Source of the DNA: Psychrobacter pacificensis
Lineage (GTDB): Bacteria > Pseudomonadota > Gammaproteobacteria > Pseudomonadales > Moraxellaceae
DNA length: 64,000 nt
Assembly (NCBI RefSeq): GCF_900101915.1
Contig: NZ_FNAL01000004.1
Location: forward strand, 62,001-126,000
Reading direction: 5' to 3'
Numbering within the stretch: the first letter of the stretch is position 1; every line of letters starts with the position of its first letter. Below are positions 18,415-27,268 of this stretch, piece by piece. A program made the translations under genes and the position numbers. The notes beneath the pieces are model-generated. The model was not told the origin of the DNA and did not search any database. It saw nothing but the letters and a program-made list of their open reading frames with translations.

Positions 18415-18846
18415 ATGTTCCAACTTCATCATAAACTTGCTGCTGATAGTTTCTTAGTGGGTGATTTTCCATTATCTACTTGTCGTTTGATCAATGACTG
18501 TCAATTCCCTTGGCTGATATTAGTACCGCGCGTATCGGGTATCAAAGAGCTTTACGAGTTGTCTGAGGCAGACCAAACGCAGTTCTTGCGTGAGTCAAGC
18601 TGGTTATCGAGTCAGCTAGCCAAAACCTTTCAAGCAGATAAAATGAATGTGGCCGCGCTTGGTAATCAAGTCCCGCAGCTTCATTTTCATCATATTGTTC
18701 GTTATCAAAATGATATGCAATGGCCAAATCCAGTATGGGGAGTTCCTGCGGTTCCTTATACCAAAGAAGTCTTGGCACAAATGCAGCAGACGTTAATGAT
18801 GGCGCTACGTGGTCATCATCAAATGCCTTTTGATTGGCAGATGTAA
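18415..18846 (+). CDS. HIT-family nucleotide-binding protein
   Basis: A 143-residue histidine-triad-like protein. The signature region reads VPQLHFHHIVRYQND followed by WPNPVWG. It keeps the two first histidines of the HIT motif (His 90 and 92) with an extra His at 93, in the QLHxHxI form found in a bacterial subgroup rather than the canonical HxHxH. Such proteins are thought to hydrolyse dinucleoside polyphosphates or nucleoside phosphoramidates; activity here is not established. SFLVGDFPLSTCRLINDCQFPWLILVPR is typical of the subgroup N-terminus. It follows mfd by about 170 bases and ends in its own terminator. Confidence 0.85.
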   Translation: MFQLHHKLAADSFLVGDFPLSTCRLINDCQFPWLILVPRVSGIKELYELSEADQTQFLRESSWLSSQLAKTFQADKMNVAALGNQVPQLHFHHIVRYQNDMQWPNPVWGVPAVPYTKEVLAQMQQTLMMALRGHHQMPFDWQM

Positions 18847-18924
18847 TCCGTTTTTAACTTTGGATTGCTTTACCTCATCTATAAAGCATTATTTATGAAG
18901 CCTCTCTCATAAACTATTGCGACA

Positions 18925-18962
18925 GAAAAAAGCCAGATATTCGTCATATCTGGCTTTTTTTG
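18925..18962 (+). terminator. Intrinsic terminator after the HIT gene
   Basis: AAAAAAGCCAGATAT and ATATCTGGCTTTTTT pair over a five-base loop, followed by more T. It sits about 80 bases after the stop codon. Confidence 0.92.
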
Positions 18963-19179
18963 TAATAATCAAACATTATCAGTTGTTTATCCAGAAGATT
19001 TGTTATCTTGATAAATGATAGATGGTATTTTTTTAGCTACCACTGACCTAGGTTTCATTTAATTTAGAAAGTATAATATATTTTTGTAATTATTTATCAT
19101 TAAGATAGGTAATTTGCGTGTGTTGTTCTTATATATCTTTATCTCTCTGATAGCTTATCTCATTTAAGTGAAATTCAAT
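18963..19179 (+). other. AT-rich leader region before the cyclase gene
   Basis: Together with the terminator this is a gene-free stretch of about 330 bases. It is strongly AT-rich with homopolymer T and A runs around 19029-19095. No clear promoter or operator stands out, and I see no CRP site. Confidence 0.35.
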
Positions 19180-20604
19180 ATGCCTTTTATAGGGATGTTA
19201 AAGCCAAAACTATTGTCAAAAGGTAGTGGAATCTATCAATTCGACTATCCAGAAGTTTTTGTTTTAATTCTTACTGTCATATTACTCGCCCCGCATTACA
19301 ATTTTCGTCCTACCTCAATGGCATTATTGGTTGTCGTTCTACTACCTAGCCTGATGATTCTGATTTATAACTATCGACGCCAAACCAGTCTTTGGACGTC
19401 TAATATGGTCGTTATTTTATTTGCGGTCGTTATTGGGTCAATACAGTTTTGTACGGTGATATCGCTCAGTTTGGTAGCCTTAATCGGCGTACGTATGATC
19501 GTCAGTGGTGTCGATAACGGTCTAAGATTATTTACTGTAGCATTGGTGACATCTATTGTATTTTATTATGTCAGTACAATACTAGACAACGAAGGATTGA
19601 ACTGTAATGAAGGTTGGGTGCCTCCCACCGTATTGCTAGCAAGCATAATGGTTATTTTGTATCAGTTTCGCAGTACGTATCAAGAGTATATTGGTTATAA
19701 AGAAAGTGCCTCTAAAGCCGGAGGACGTTTGAGTACCATGGTGTCGGTCATCAATAAGTTGACTCGCTTTGTACCGCCGCAAATCTGGGAGCCAATTGTT
19801 AGATCTGATAGCCCTGTTAGTGTGTCGAATAAACGTGTCAAGCTGACTATTATGTTTTCAGATATTGTGGGCTTTACCGATCTGTCTGATAGTCTGAGTG
19901 CTGACAACGTGGCTGATATTTTGAACACTTATATGCATTGCATGACGTTAATTGCTGACAGACATGGTGCCGTACTTGATAAATTTATTGGTGATGGCAT
20001 GGTGTGCTTCTTCGGTGAGCCTAATAGCCGTGGCTCACGTCAAGATGCTCTGGATTGTGTGGCAATGGCGATAGATATGCGCCGCGAGATGCGTACATTG
20101 CGTCAAAAATGGCGGCTGATGGGGTTTGAGGGGTTATATATACGTATTGGTATCACAACTGGTTATTGCCACGTGGGCAATTTTGGTAGCAACAATCGTC
20201 TTAGTTACACACTGATTGGTAAAGAGGCTAATCTGGCGTCAAGACTCGAATCGAATGCTGGCAAAGATGAGATATTGGTCAGTGAAAGCACTTATGATTA
20301 TGTTTGCCATAACTATGAGTGTCAACATGTTGGAGCGCTTCAGCTAAAAGGCTTTGATGACAAGGTAAATGCATGGCAAGTACTTGACCCTGATGCTAAT
20401 AAAGGTCATTTGTCTAAATGGGTAGATCACACCTTGCCAGGGTTTAACTTGCATCTAAATTTTAAAGACATGAAAGACAATGACTATCAAGATATCAGGA
20501 GTCGTCTAAACTTTGCGCTTGAGCGTATCGAACAAGAAGAAGAAAAATTGGCACAGAGCATCGCTGAAGAAAGCAAACGTCATAGTGCTAACAAAAAGTC
20601 ATGA
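19180..20604 (+). CDS. Membrane-anchored class III adenylate cyclase
   Basis: Predicted to make cAMP from ATP. Five or six hydrophobic helices fill residues ~20-170 (for example SMALLVVVLLPSLMILI and VVILFAVVIGSIQFCTVISLSLVALIGV), followed by a cytosolic cyclase domain. Metal ligands are Asp 228 (FSDIVGFTD) and Asp 272 (DKFIGDGMVCFFG). Lys 268 and Thr 344 (SYTLIGKEANLASR) occupy the purine-specifying positions, a Lys/Thr pair consistent with ATP rather than GTP. Asn 351 and Arg 355 are the transition-state residues. A charged tail rich in E, R and K ends the 474 residues. GTG 19168 is an alternative start. The sensory input is unknown; no periplasmic CHASE-like domain is seen. Confidence 0.88.
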   Translation: MPFIGMLKPKLLSKGSGIYQFDYPEVFVLILTVILLAPHYNFRPTSMALLVVVLLPSLMILIYNYRRQTSLWTSNMVVILFAVVIGSIQFCTVISLSLVALIGVRMIVSGVDNGLRLFTVALVTSIVFYYVSTILDNEGLNCNEGWVPPTVLLASIMVILYQFRSTYQEYIGYKESASKAGGRLSTMVSVINKLTRFVPPQIWEPIVRSDSPVSVSNKRVKLTIMFSDIVGFTDLSDSLSADNVADILNTYMHCMTLIADRHGAVLDKFIGDGMVCFFGEPNSRGSRQDALDCVAMAIDMRREMRTLRQKWRLMGFEGLYIRIGITTGYCHVGNFGSNNRLSYTLIGKEANLASRLESNAGKDEILVSESTYDYVCHNYECQHVGALQLKGFDDKVNAWQVLDPDANKGHLSKWVDHTLPGFNLHLNFKDMKDNDYQDIRSRLNFALERIEQEEEKLAQSIAEESKRHSANKKS

Positions 20605-20634
20605 TTTGGGAAGTCATATCGTGAAATATTGAGT

Positions 20635-20677
20635 ATAAAAAAAGCCAGCTATTATATTTTAATAGCTGGCTTTTTTG
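20635..20677. terminator. Bidirectional terminator between cyclase and fdx
   Basis: Thirteen-base arms AAGCCAGCTATTA (20642-20654) and TAATAGCTGGCTT (20660-20672) flank a five-base loop. There is an A-run before and a T-run after, so it serves both convergent genes. Confidence 0.92.
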
Positions 20678-20706
20678 TAACTTATAAGTAGTTTGTACTG
20701 ATCATA

Positions 20707-21045
20707 TTAATGATTTTCTTTTGCATGATTCAATGTGTATTTTGGAACCTCGATGGTTAGATCTTCATCATCAAGCATGACCTGACAAGACAGACGTGAG
20801 TCAGGCTCTAAGCCCCAAGCACGATCAAGTAGATCAGCTTCTACATCATCCATCTCATCTAGACTATTGAACCCTTTGCGTACGACAACGTGACAAGTAG
20901 TACAAGCTTTTGACATCTCACAGGCATGCTCGATTTTGATGCCTTTTTCTAATAACGCTTTGCACAAATTCTGACCAGCTTGTAGCTCAACTTCTGCGCC
21001 CTCTGGGCAGATTTCGTGATGGGGTAGTACGGTAACTTTTGGCAT
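20707..21045 (-). CDS. fdx: ISC-type [2Fe-2S] ferredoxin
   Basis: Electron donor in Fe-S cluster assembly by the ISC machinery. Cluster ligands are Cys 42, 48, 51 and 87 in ACEMSKACTTCHV and RLSCQVML, the adrenodoxin-like spacing of bacterial Fdx. The 112 residues match E. coli Fdx (111). SLDEMDDVEADLLDRAWGLEP is also conserved. It is the last gene of the isc run, 86 bases after hscA. No iscX is seen after it. Confidence 0.95.
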   Translation of the reverse strand: MPKVTVLPHHEICPEGAEVELQAGQNLCKALLEKGIKIEHACEMSKACTTCHVVVRKGFNSLDEMDDVEADLLDRAWGLEPDSRLSCQVMLDDEDLTIEVPKYTLNHAKENH

Positions 21046-21131
21046 AAATTATTTGTCCAATGCTAATCAATCTAAAAAATAAGAGAAAGTAGCTTAGTAT
21101 CATAACTAAGCTATCATTTTGAGTATGGATT

Positions 21132-23012
21132 TTACCAATCTTGTGCGCTGGTACCTGCCATGCTGGTTTGAACGCTTTGGTTCATAATGCGAGCAGCAAA
21201 GGCATCACTATGCGGCTTAAGCTGTGCTTGCTGTGCTTCGATAAGTGCCAAGTCATTAGTGCTAAGAGCAGAACGCAGGGCTTGTATATGCTCCGCTAAA
21301 GTGTGCTGCTCATCAGAAGAAAGCAGTGCTGCAAACTCATTGAGTGCAGATTCTAGAGCCAACACTTCACGCTCGGCTTCTACTTTTGTTTCGATTAAAG
21401 AGCGTGCGTTTTTATCTTCCTCTGCATGTTTAAATCCGGCAACAAGCAACTGCTCTTTTTGCTCATCAGACAAACCATAAGAAGGCACGATCTCGATCTT
21501 GCTTTCTGTTTTGGTCGTGGTTTCTTGTGCACTAACAGTCAGCTGACCATTGGCATCGATGCTAAAGGTGACCTCGATACGAGCAAACCCAGCTTTCATT
21601 GGCGGAATACCGTACAGCTCAAAGCGGCCAAGCGAGCGACAGTTTTCTACTGTTTCGCGCTCACCTTGCACGACGTGTATCACCATGCCTGTTTGACCAT
21701 CTTGATAGGTGGTAAACACTTGACGTTTTTTGACAGGGATAGGCGTGTTGCGTGGGATGAGTACTTCAACCAAACCACCCATGGTCTCAAGACCTAATGA
21801 TAATGGCGTTACGTCCAATAACAACAAATTGTTGTTACTATCACCATTCACCAGTTGGTGAGCAGTTTGAGCAGCGCCTAAGGCAACAACCTCATCTGGA
21901 TTCAGACGGCAAAGAGGCTGCTTGGCAAAAAATTCAGTCACGACTTGTTGTATGGCAGGCATACGCGTTGAGCCGCCTACTAAGATCACTTCGTCTAAAT
22001 CTGTGGCAGTCAGCTTGGCATCACGCAGGACTTGTTCACATACGCTTAACGTGCGACGACTAACAGGCTCTACGATATTAAGGATGTCTTCACGGCGCAA
22101 TACACCTTGATAGGTTTGTCCGTTGACAGTGACATTGATATCCAATTGCTCAGCATCAGTCAGCGCTTGCTTGTAAGCTTTAGCTTCTTGTGCGAGTACT
22201 GATTTGTTATGCAGGCTTACGTCTTTTGGATCTATATTTAACTGTTTAATAATCCAGTTGGTAATCAGACGATCAATATCATCGCCGCCCAGTGCGCTAT
22301 TACCGCCAGTTGCCAATACTTCAAAGACACCATCATTCAACTTCAGAATAGATACATCAAAAGTACCGCCGCCCAAATCATAAATAAGATAGTAATTTTC
22401 TTTATTGTTGTCTTCTGATGATTGGTCAAGACCATAAGCGACCGCCGCCGCCGTTGGTTCATTCAATAGACGAAGTACGTTGATACCAGCCGCTTGCGCA
22501 GCATCTTTAGTGGCTTGGCGCTGTGCCTCATCAAAATAAGCTGGCACAGTAATGACGGCACCCTCAATGCTGTCTGCAGGCAGTGCGCTCGCTGCACGTT
22601 GCTCAAGCGCGGCTAATATACGCGCTGATACTTCGACAGGTGACACTTCACCTTGAGCCGTGACAAATGCTGGCATATCATCTGTACTACCAGACAACTC
22701 ATAAGGATGCGAGAATTTGATATCTGCTTGACTGCGACCCATAAAACGCTTAGCCGAGACGATCGTATTTTTGGGATCGTCTGCTAAATGCGCTAGGGCA
22801 TCATAGCCGACCGATGGATTACCTGTCGCTGGATAATAAACCACAGAAGGCAGCAAGGTATCTGATGCTGCGCCTGCTTCTAAGACTTGCGCCTTGCCTG
22901 AACGTACTACAGCGACCAGTGAGCGTGTCGTACCAAGGTCAATACCTAGGCCAAAACGATGTTGATGAGGTTGAGCGCTTTGATTGGGTTCGGCAATTTG
23001 CATTAAAGACAT
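21132..23012 (-). CDS. hscA: Fe-S assembly Hsp70 chaperone HscA
   Basis: Specialised Hsp70 that, with HscB, acts on IscU to release its cluster to acceptors. The ATPase domain starts GLGIDLGTTRSLVAVV and includes VPAYFDEAQRQATKDAAQAAG and YDLGGGTFDVSILKL. The substrate domain contains LLLDVTPLSLGLETMGG and the helical lid follows. The 626 residues compare with 616 in E. coli. An N-terminal stretch of Q, P and H residues is slightly longer than usual. Neighbours hscB and fdx support HscA rather than DnaK. Confidence 0.96.
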   Translation of the reverse strand: MSLMQIAEPNQSAQPHQHRFGLGIDLGTTRSLVAVVRSGKAQVLEAGAASDTLLPSVVYYPATGNPSVGYDALAHLADDPKNTIVSAKRFMGRSQADIKFSHPYELSGSTDDMPAFVTAQGEVSPVEVSARILAALEQRAASALPADSIEGAVITVPAYFDEAQRQATKDAAQAAGINVLRLLNEPTAAAVAYGLDQSSEDNNKENYYLIYDLGGGTFDVSILKLNDGVFEVLATGGNSALGGDDIDRLITNWIIKQLNIDPKDVSLHNKSVLAQEAKAYKQALTDAEQLDINVTVNGQTYQGVLRREDILNIVEPVSRRTLSVCEQVLRDAKLTATDLDEVILVGGSTRMPAIQQVVTEFFAKQPLCRLNPDEVVALGAAQTAHQLVNGDSNNNLLLLDVTPLSLGLETMGGLVEVLIPRNTPIPVKKRQVFTTYQDGQTGMVIHVVQGERETVENCRSLGRFELYGIPPMKAGFARIEVTFSIDANGQLTVSAQETTTKTESKIEIVPSYGLSDEQKEQLLVAGFKHAEEDKNARSLIETKVEAEREVLALESALNEFAALLSSDEQHTLAEHIQALRSALSTNDLALIEAQQAQLKPHSDAFAARIMNQSVQTSMAGTSAQDW

Positions 23013-23222
23013 AAGAATAACTCAGAGATAAAATGAATAAGTGTAATGAGGCAAATATGGCATGTTCAGTATGACTGCTTAACCGCTATCTATTTATTCT
23101 CAAAATAGAGGAATTTGGCAGTTAAGCATGCTCAAAATCAGAGATTATACGGTATAGTTGATACTAATTTAACCAAATATTTAGAATCTAGCTTTCAAGT
23201 AAGATACATCATGCACAGCTAT

Positions 23223-23804
23223 CTAGACGTATAGGTCATCGTCATCTGAATGTGCAGCAGTGGCGACGTCATCAAGCCCCGTTGTAACATCAGCATTCAA
23301 TTTGACCAAAAACTTCAATTTCTGTGTCGCATCAATCGCCGTTGGCCAATCTTGCTCTTGGTAAGCAGTCTCAAAACGCTGAGACTGGTTTGCCAAGCGC
23401 GATGTAATCTGAGGATGTAGCTGCTGCAAGGCTAAAAGGTCTTTGCCTACAATAGCGTCATCTAAATCCATACGCATTTCCATCGCATCTTCTAAAAAAT
23501 CCAAGTCTGCGATGGAGTGTTCTAGATTTTGCGCTTGATCAGCCATACCTAGTAGGTAACCAGCACGGCTATCAGGTGCACTCAATGTTTGGTAGGCTTG
23601 ATTGATGACGGCAGAATACTGCTCTGATTGCTGCTTGGCTTGCTTAGTATCTGCTAGATTCTTTGCAACATTATCAGGATGATAGCGTTTTTGTAGCAGA
23701 CGTAGATGCTGATCGAGACTGTCTTGATTGACTTCAAATTGTACAGGTTGCTCAAATAGGGCAAAGAAGTTATCAAATTGTGTTTCTGGAATCGTATCTG
23801 TCAT
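23223..23804 (-). CDS. hscB: Fe-S assembly co-chaperone HscB
   Basis: J-domain protein that stimulates HscA ATPase and presents IscU. The HPD tripeptide is at residues 42-44 (KRYHPDNVA). The C-terminal three-helix IscU-binding domain includes YLLGMADQAQNLEHSIADLDFLEDAMEMRMDLDDA (first 20 residues shown in pieces: FLEDAMEMR is the conserved core). At 193 residues it is slightly longer than E. coli HscB (171), with an acidic tail rich in Asp. The gap to hscA is about 210 bases, long for an operon. Confidence 0.93.
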   Translation of the reverse strand: MTDTIPETQFDNFFALFEQPVQFEVNQDSLDQHLRLLQKRYHPDNVAKNLADTKQAKQQSEQYSAVINQAYQTLSAPDSRAGYLLGMADQAQNLEHSIADLDFLEDAMEMRMDLDDAIVGKDLLALQQLHPQITSRLANQSQRFETAYQEQDWPTAIDATQKLKFLVKLNADVTTGLDDVATAAHSDDDDLYV

Positions 23805-23942
23805 ATCTTACGCCTTGCTTTTTTATTTGTTTTTAAAGTCTTAATCTGGTGCTTCTACCAAATATATTAGTGCATTTATATCTTTTGTATTGATTCATCA
23901 CAACGGGTGCATCAATCACTGAATAATCAGTTGATTGAACCA

Positions 23943-24263
23943 TTAAACAGTAAAAGACTCACCGCAGCCACATTCACCTTTTTGGTTAGGGTTAGTGAAC
24001 TTGAAACCTTCGTTTAGACCTTCTTTTTCATAATCCATCAACAGGCCATCTAAATAGACCAAGCTTTTAGGATCAATAAAAATGCTAACGCCGCGGCTTT
24101 CATAGCGCGTGTCATTTTCATCAGGTATATCTACAAACTCTAAAACATAAGCAAGGCCTGAGCAACCCGCTGTACGGATACCCACTCGAATACCTTCACC
24201 TTTGCCGCGATTGTCCAAAAAGTCTTGAACATGCTGAGCGGCGCGTTCTGTCATTTCAATCAT
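23943..24263 (-). CDS. iscA: A-type Fe-S carrier IscA
   Basis: Accepts Fe-S clusters or iron and delivers clusters to apoproteins. The three cysteine ligands are Cys 34 ([11 protein letters not shown]) and the C-terminal Cys 98 and Cys 100 (GECGCGESF). ATG 24263 is preferred over 24275: GGGAG lies at the right distance upstream, and the resulting 106-residue protein aligns with E. coli IscA (107). A strong terminator-like hairpin at 24371-24411 lies between iscU and this gene. Confidence 0.95.
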   Translation of the reverse strand: MIEMTERAAQHVQDFLDNRGKGEGIRVGIRTAGCSGLAYVLEFVDIPDENDTRYESRGVSIFIDPKSLVYLDGLLMDYEKEGLNEGFKFTNPNQKGECGCGESFTV

Positions 24264-24366
24264 GCCAACTCCCATTGACTATTAATCGTAAATATCAATA
24301 AATAAACTATGTAAACTGGCAAGCGAAGTTACGAGTTTGCCAAAATAATATGCTAATAGTTTTTAG

Positions 24367-24411
24367 AAAATAAAAGGTGACAATTACATAAGTGTCATTG
24401 TCACCTTTTTA
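24367..24411 (-). terminator. Internal terminator-like hairpin between iscU and iscA
   Basis: Perfect 13-base arms AAAAGGTGACAAT (24372-24384) and ATTGTCACCTTTT (24397-24409) enclose a 12-base loop. Read on the minus strand the 3' arm runs into a U-rich tail (TTTTATTTTC), a good intrinsic terminator or an RNA-processing/stabilising stem. It lies about 80 bases after the iscU stop. Confidence 0.75.
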
Positions 24412-24486
24412 GCGTTAGTAACCATCTGATGTATTACTACTTTAGCATTGCTAACAAAACACAGCGCAGACGCTAGTAGGTTTGGC

Positions 24487-24897
24487 TTAGATAGTGGCTT
24501 CTTCTGCCGCTGCTGCTACGCCATGCTTACCTTTATAGTCGCTAATAGCGGCTTTAATGGCATCTTCTGCAAGTACAGAGCAATGCACTTTTACTGGTGG
24601 TAACGCTAGTTCTTTAGCGATATCGTTGTTTTTGATTTCGCCAGCTTGATCCAAGCTTTTGCCTTTTAGCCACTCAGTAACGAGCGAGCTTGAAGCAATT
24701 GCTGAACCGCAGCCATAAGTTTTAAAGCGTGCATCTTCGATAATACCGTTATCATCGACTTGGATTTGTAGACGCATTACATCGCCACAGGCTGGGGCAC
24801 CGACCATACCGGTACCAACGTTTTTGGCGTTTTTGTCAAGATTACCAACGTTGCGTGGGTTTTCGTAATGATCAATAACTTGGTCACTATAGGCCAT
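24487..24897 (-). CDS. iscU: Fe-S cluster scaffold protein IscU
   Basis: Scaffold on which clusters are built with sulphur from IscS. Cluster ligands Cys 37 (GAPACGDV), Cys 63 (TYGCGSA) and Cys 106 (VHCSVLA) and the HscA recognition motif LPPVK (99-103) are present. The C-terminal tail, rich in Ala and Glu, is a few residues longer than in E. coli IscU (136 against 128). GGAG precedes the ATG. It follows iscS by 169 bases. Confidence 0.97.
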   Translation of the reverse strand: MAYSDQVIDHYENPRNVGNLDKNAKNVGTGMVGAPACGDVMRLQIQVDDNGIIEDARFKTYGCGSAIASSSLVTEWLKGKSLDQAGEIKNNDIAKELALPPVKVHCSVLAEDAIKAAISDYKGKHGVAAAAEEATI

Positions 24898-25066
24898 GGG
24901 GTTTTCTCCTAGTTAGATGATGAGTAGTCGCATATTAACTTTAAATATCTAACTACTCATCGATAATTGGGGTCAAACATTTAGTTAATAAAAACTGGAT
25001 TTTTAATTGTCTGATCAATCGTTTAATAAATATATAAAATGTATTACTAGCTAACGGCGCTTAATA

Positions 25067-26293
25067 TTAATGCTCAGCCCATTCGACTGAATTCAAATCA
25101 ACACCTTCTTGGTACATATCCCAAAGTGGCGATAGGGCACGTAGTTTATCAACAGCTTCATGCAGTTGCTTGATAACAGTGTCGATGTCTTCTTCAGTCG
25201 TATAACGACCAAAGCTGAAGCGGATTGAGCTATGCGCCAATTCGTCTGGGCGACCGATAGCACGTAGTACATATGATGGCTCAAGCGTCGCTGATGTACA
25301 GGCTGACCCTGATGATACCGCTAAGTCTTTTAGCGACATCATCAATGACTCGCCTTCAACAAAGTTAAAGCTGATGTTCACAATGTTTGGTACGCTGTTC
25401 TCAAGATCGCCGTTCAGATAGATCTCTTCGATATCTTGTAGGCCATCCCAGAGTTTTTGACGCAATTTTGCAACATGGGCATGATCTGCTTCAAAGCTCT
25501 CATTGGCTAGAGCAAATGCTGCGCCAAGACCAACGATCTGATGCGTAGGTAATGTACCTGAACGCATACCGCGCTCATGACCACCGCCGTGTTGCTCAGC
25601 TTTTAGGCGAATACGTGGCTTACGGCGAACAAATAAGGCACCGATACCTTTAGGACCATAGGCTTTATGGCCTGAAAAGCTCATCAAATCGATCTTCATC
25701 TCTTCAAGATTGATTTTTACTTTACCAACAGACTGTGCGCCATCAACATGGAAAACCACACCGGCTTCACGAGTGATTTCACCAATCGCTGTAACATCAG
25801 TAATCGTACCAAGCTCATTATTTACCATCATCAGTGATACCAAAATTGTATCCTCACGTAGCGCTTCTTTCACTTGCTCTGGCAAGATAAGCCCTGTGCT
25901 TGGTTGCGGCTCAAGATACGTAATTTCAAAACCTTCTTGCTCAAGCTCACGGCACGTATCTAGCACGGCTTTGTGCTCAATTTTGCTGGTGATGATGTGT
26001 TTACCACGAGACTGATAAAAGTGAGCTGCGCCTTTAATGGCTAGGTTGTCAGATTCAGTTGCACCAGAAGTAAAGACGATTTCGCGTGGATCAGCGTTGA
26101 TGACTTCAGCCACTTGTCCGCGAGCAGTTTCTACGGCTTCTTCTGCTTGCCAGCCATAGCCGTGAGAGCGCGAGGCTGGATTACCAAAGATGCCATCTAC
26201 TGTCAGATATTCGCTCATCTTAGCCGCTACTGATTTTGCAACTGGTGTGGTGGCGGCATAATCTAAGTATATAAGGTTGTTATGTTGGCTCAT
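25067..26293 (-). CDS. iscS: Cysteine desulfurase IscS
   Basis: PLP enzyme that takes sulphur from cysteine for Fe-S clusters, thiolated tRNA and other pathways. The PLP lysine is Lys 210 ([12 protein letters not shown]) and the persulphide-carrying cysteine is Cys 332 ([16 protein letters not shown]). The 408 residues compare with 404 in E. coli. The start codon overlaps the iscR stop by four bases (ATGA), so the two are translationally coupled. Confidence 0.97.
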   Translation of the reverse strand: MSQHNNLIYLDYAATTPVAKSVAAKMSEYLTVDGIFGNPASRSHGYGWQAEEAVETARGQVAEVINADPREIVFTSGATESDNLAIKGAAHFYQSRGKHIITSKIEHKAVLDTCRELEQEGFEITYLEPQPSTGLILPEQVKEALREDTILVSLMMVNNELGTITDVTAIGEITREAGVVFHVDGAQSVGKVKINLEEMKIDLMSFSGHKAYGPKGIGALFVRRKPRIRLKAEQHGGGHERGMRSGTLPTHQIVGLGAAFALANESFEADHAHVAKLRQKLWDGLQDIEEIYLNGDLENSVPNIVNISFNFVEGESLMMSLKDLAVSSGSACTSATLEPSYVLRAIGRPDELAHSSIRFSFGRYTTEEDIDTVIKQLHEAVDKLRALSPLWDMYQEGVDLNSVEWAEH

Positions 26294-26799
26294 GCTGGGT
26301 TTGCCTCGCTGTTCGATAGAGTAATAGTATTGATGTCTTTTATGGAAATATCTTTTGTAGAGGTGTGCTGACGTTCTGATACTGACTGCACATTTTCCAT
26401 ATCTAATAATTGCGCTAATGTTATATTTTTCAAGTACTGTTCAATATGATTTGATAGTGCACACCACAGGTCATGGGTCAGGCACATTGTACCACCTTGA
26501 CAGTCGCCGCGTCCTTCACACTGCATCGCATTAACGGATTCATCGACAGCAGATATGATGCTCATCACATCTATCTCGTTCAATGGCTTGGCTAGGTTAT
26601 AACCACCAGCTGCACCGCGAATACTGGTCACAAGGCCACGTTTGCGTAGCTTGGAGAATAACTGTTCAAGGTAGGAGATAGAAATTGACTGCCGTTTAGC
26701 GATATCAGATAGAGATACTGCGCTCTCTTGTTGACTGGTCTGTAATGCCAAGTCTAGTAAAGCAGTAACGGCATATCTGCCTCGAGTAGTTAAACGCAT
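26290..26799 (-). CDS. iscR: Fe-S cluster regulator IscR
   Basis: Rrf2-family repressor that senses Fe-S status through a [2Fe-2S] cluster and controls the isc operon. The winged helix begins [19 protein letters not shown] and includes [27 protein letters not shown] in part. Cluster ligands are Cys 94, 100 and 106 with His 109 ([16 protein letters not shown]). At 169 residues it is similar to E. coli IscR (162), with a distinct Ser/Thr-rich tail. It is first in the operon, about 160 bases from the promoter at 26969-26998. Confidence 0.96.
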   Translation of the reverse strand: MRLTTRGRYAVTALLDLALQTSQQESAVSLSDIAKRQSISISYLEQLFSKLRKRGLVTSIRGAAGGYNLAKPLNEIDVMSIISAVDESVNAMQCEGRGDCQGGTMCLTHDLWCALSNHIEQYLKNITLAQLLDMENVQSVSERQHTSTKDISIKDINTITLSNSEANPA

Positions 26800-26968
26800 G
26801 TGTTATCTCCAAACTTTTAGGTCATTTTTATTTAATAACGATCTTGGAAAGGGATAGATACAGTCAATAATAGATCAATATAAAAGCTGTCAATCATATC
26901 CGTTCAAGTTGTGTCTTATCGTTATTAAACAACAGATGGTTAACCCGATGTGTGCAACGATTAAGTCA

Positions 26969-27003
26969 ATTATACTTAATCCTGAGTAATTTGGTCAAGA
27001 TTA
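26969..27003 (-). promoter_or_regulatory. isc operon promoter with IscR type-1 box
   Basis: On the minus strand TTGACC (26998-26993) and a perfect TATAAT (26974-26969) lie 18 bases apart. The sequence across and after the -35, TTGACCAAATTACTCAGGA, matches the E. coli IscR type-1 motif at about 19 of 25 positions by my hand alignment. This implies classical repression by holo-IscR. Predicted start is near 26962. Confidence 0.75.
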
Positions 27004-27268
27004 AAGTGTGATTAAATGGTTAATCGAGCTTATCGCTATGATTGATAAAAACAATGGTGGTTAAAAAGGGGGGATAAATGGGAAAACAGGTGGGATGTGA
27101 TATATAAACGACAGATGTAGGGGCGCTGAATACAAATTATAGTTATATGGTGTGACTCATATACTGTGATCCATATGAATAGTCACTAAGCGTGCAACAC
27201 CTATGGTAAATGTCACACACTTATCTATGACTGGTAGCACCGTTAAATAAAACCAAATCTAGCACCAA
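27004..27268. other. Gene-free region upstream of the isc promoter
   Basis: AT-rich with a G-rich patch near 27066-27095. An imperfect dyad (GTGACT near 27152 and AGTCAC near 27181, with inner ATAT/ATAT) could fold as a hairpin 3' of the 27269 gene, but it lacks a U-tract. No coding frame is supported. Confidence 0.35.
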
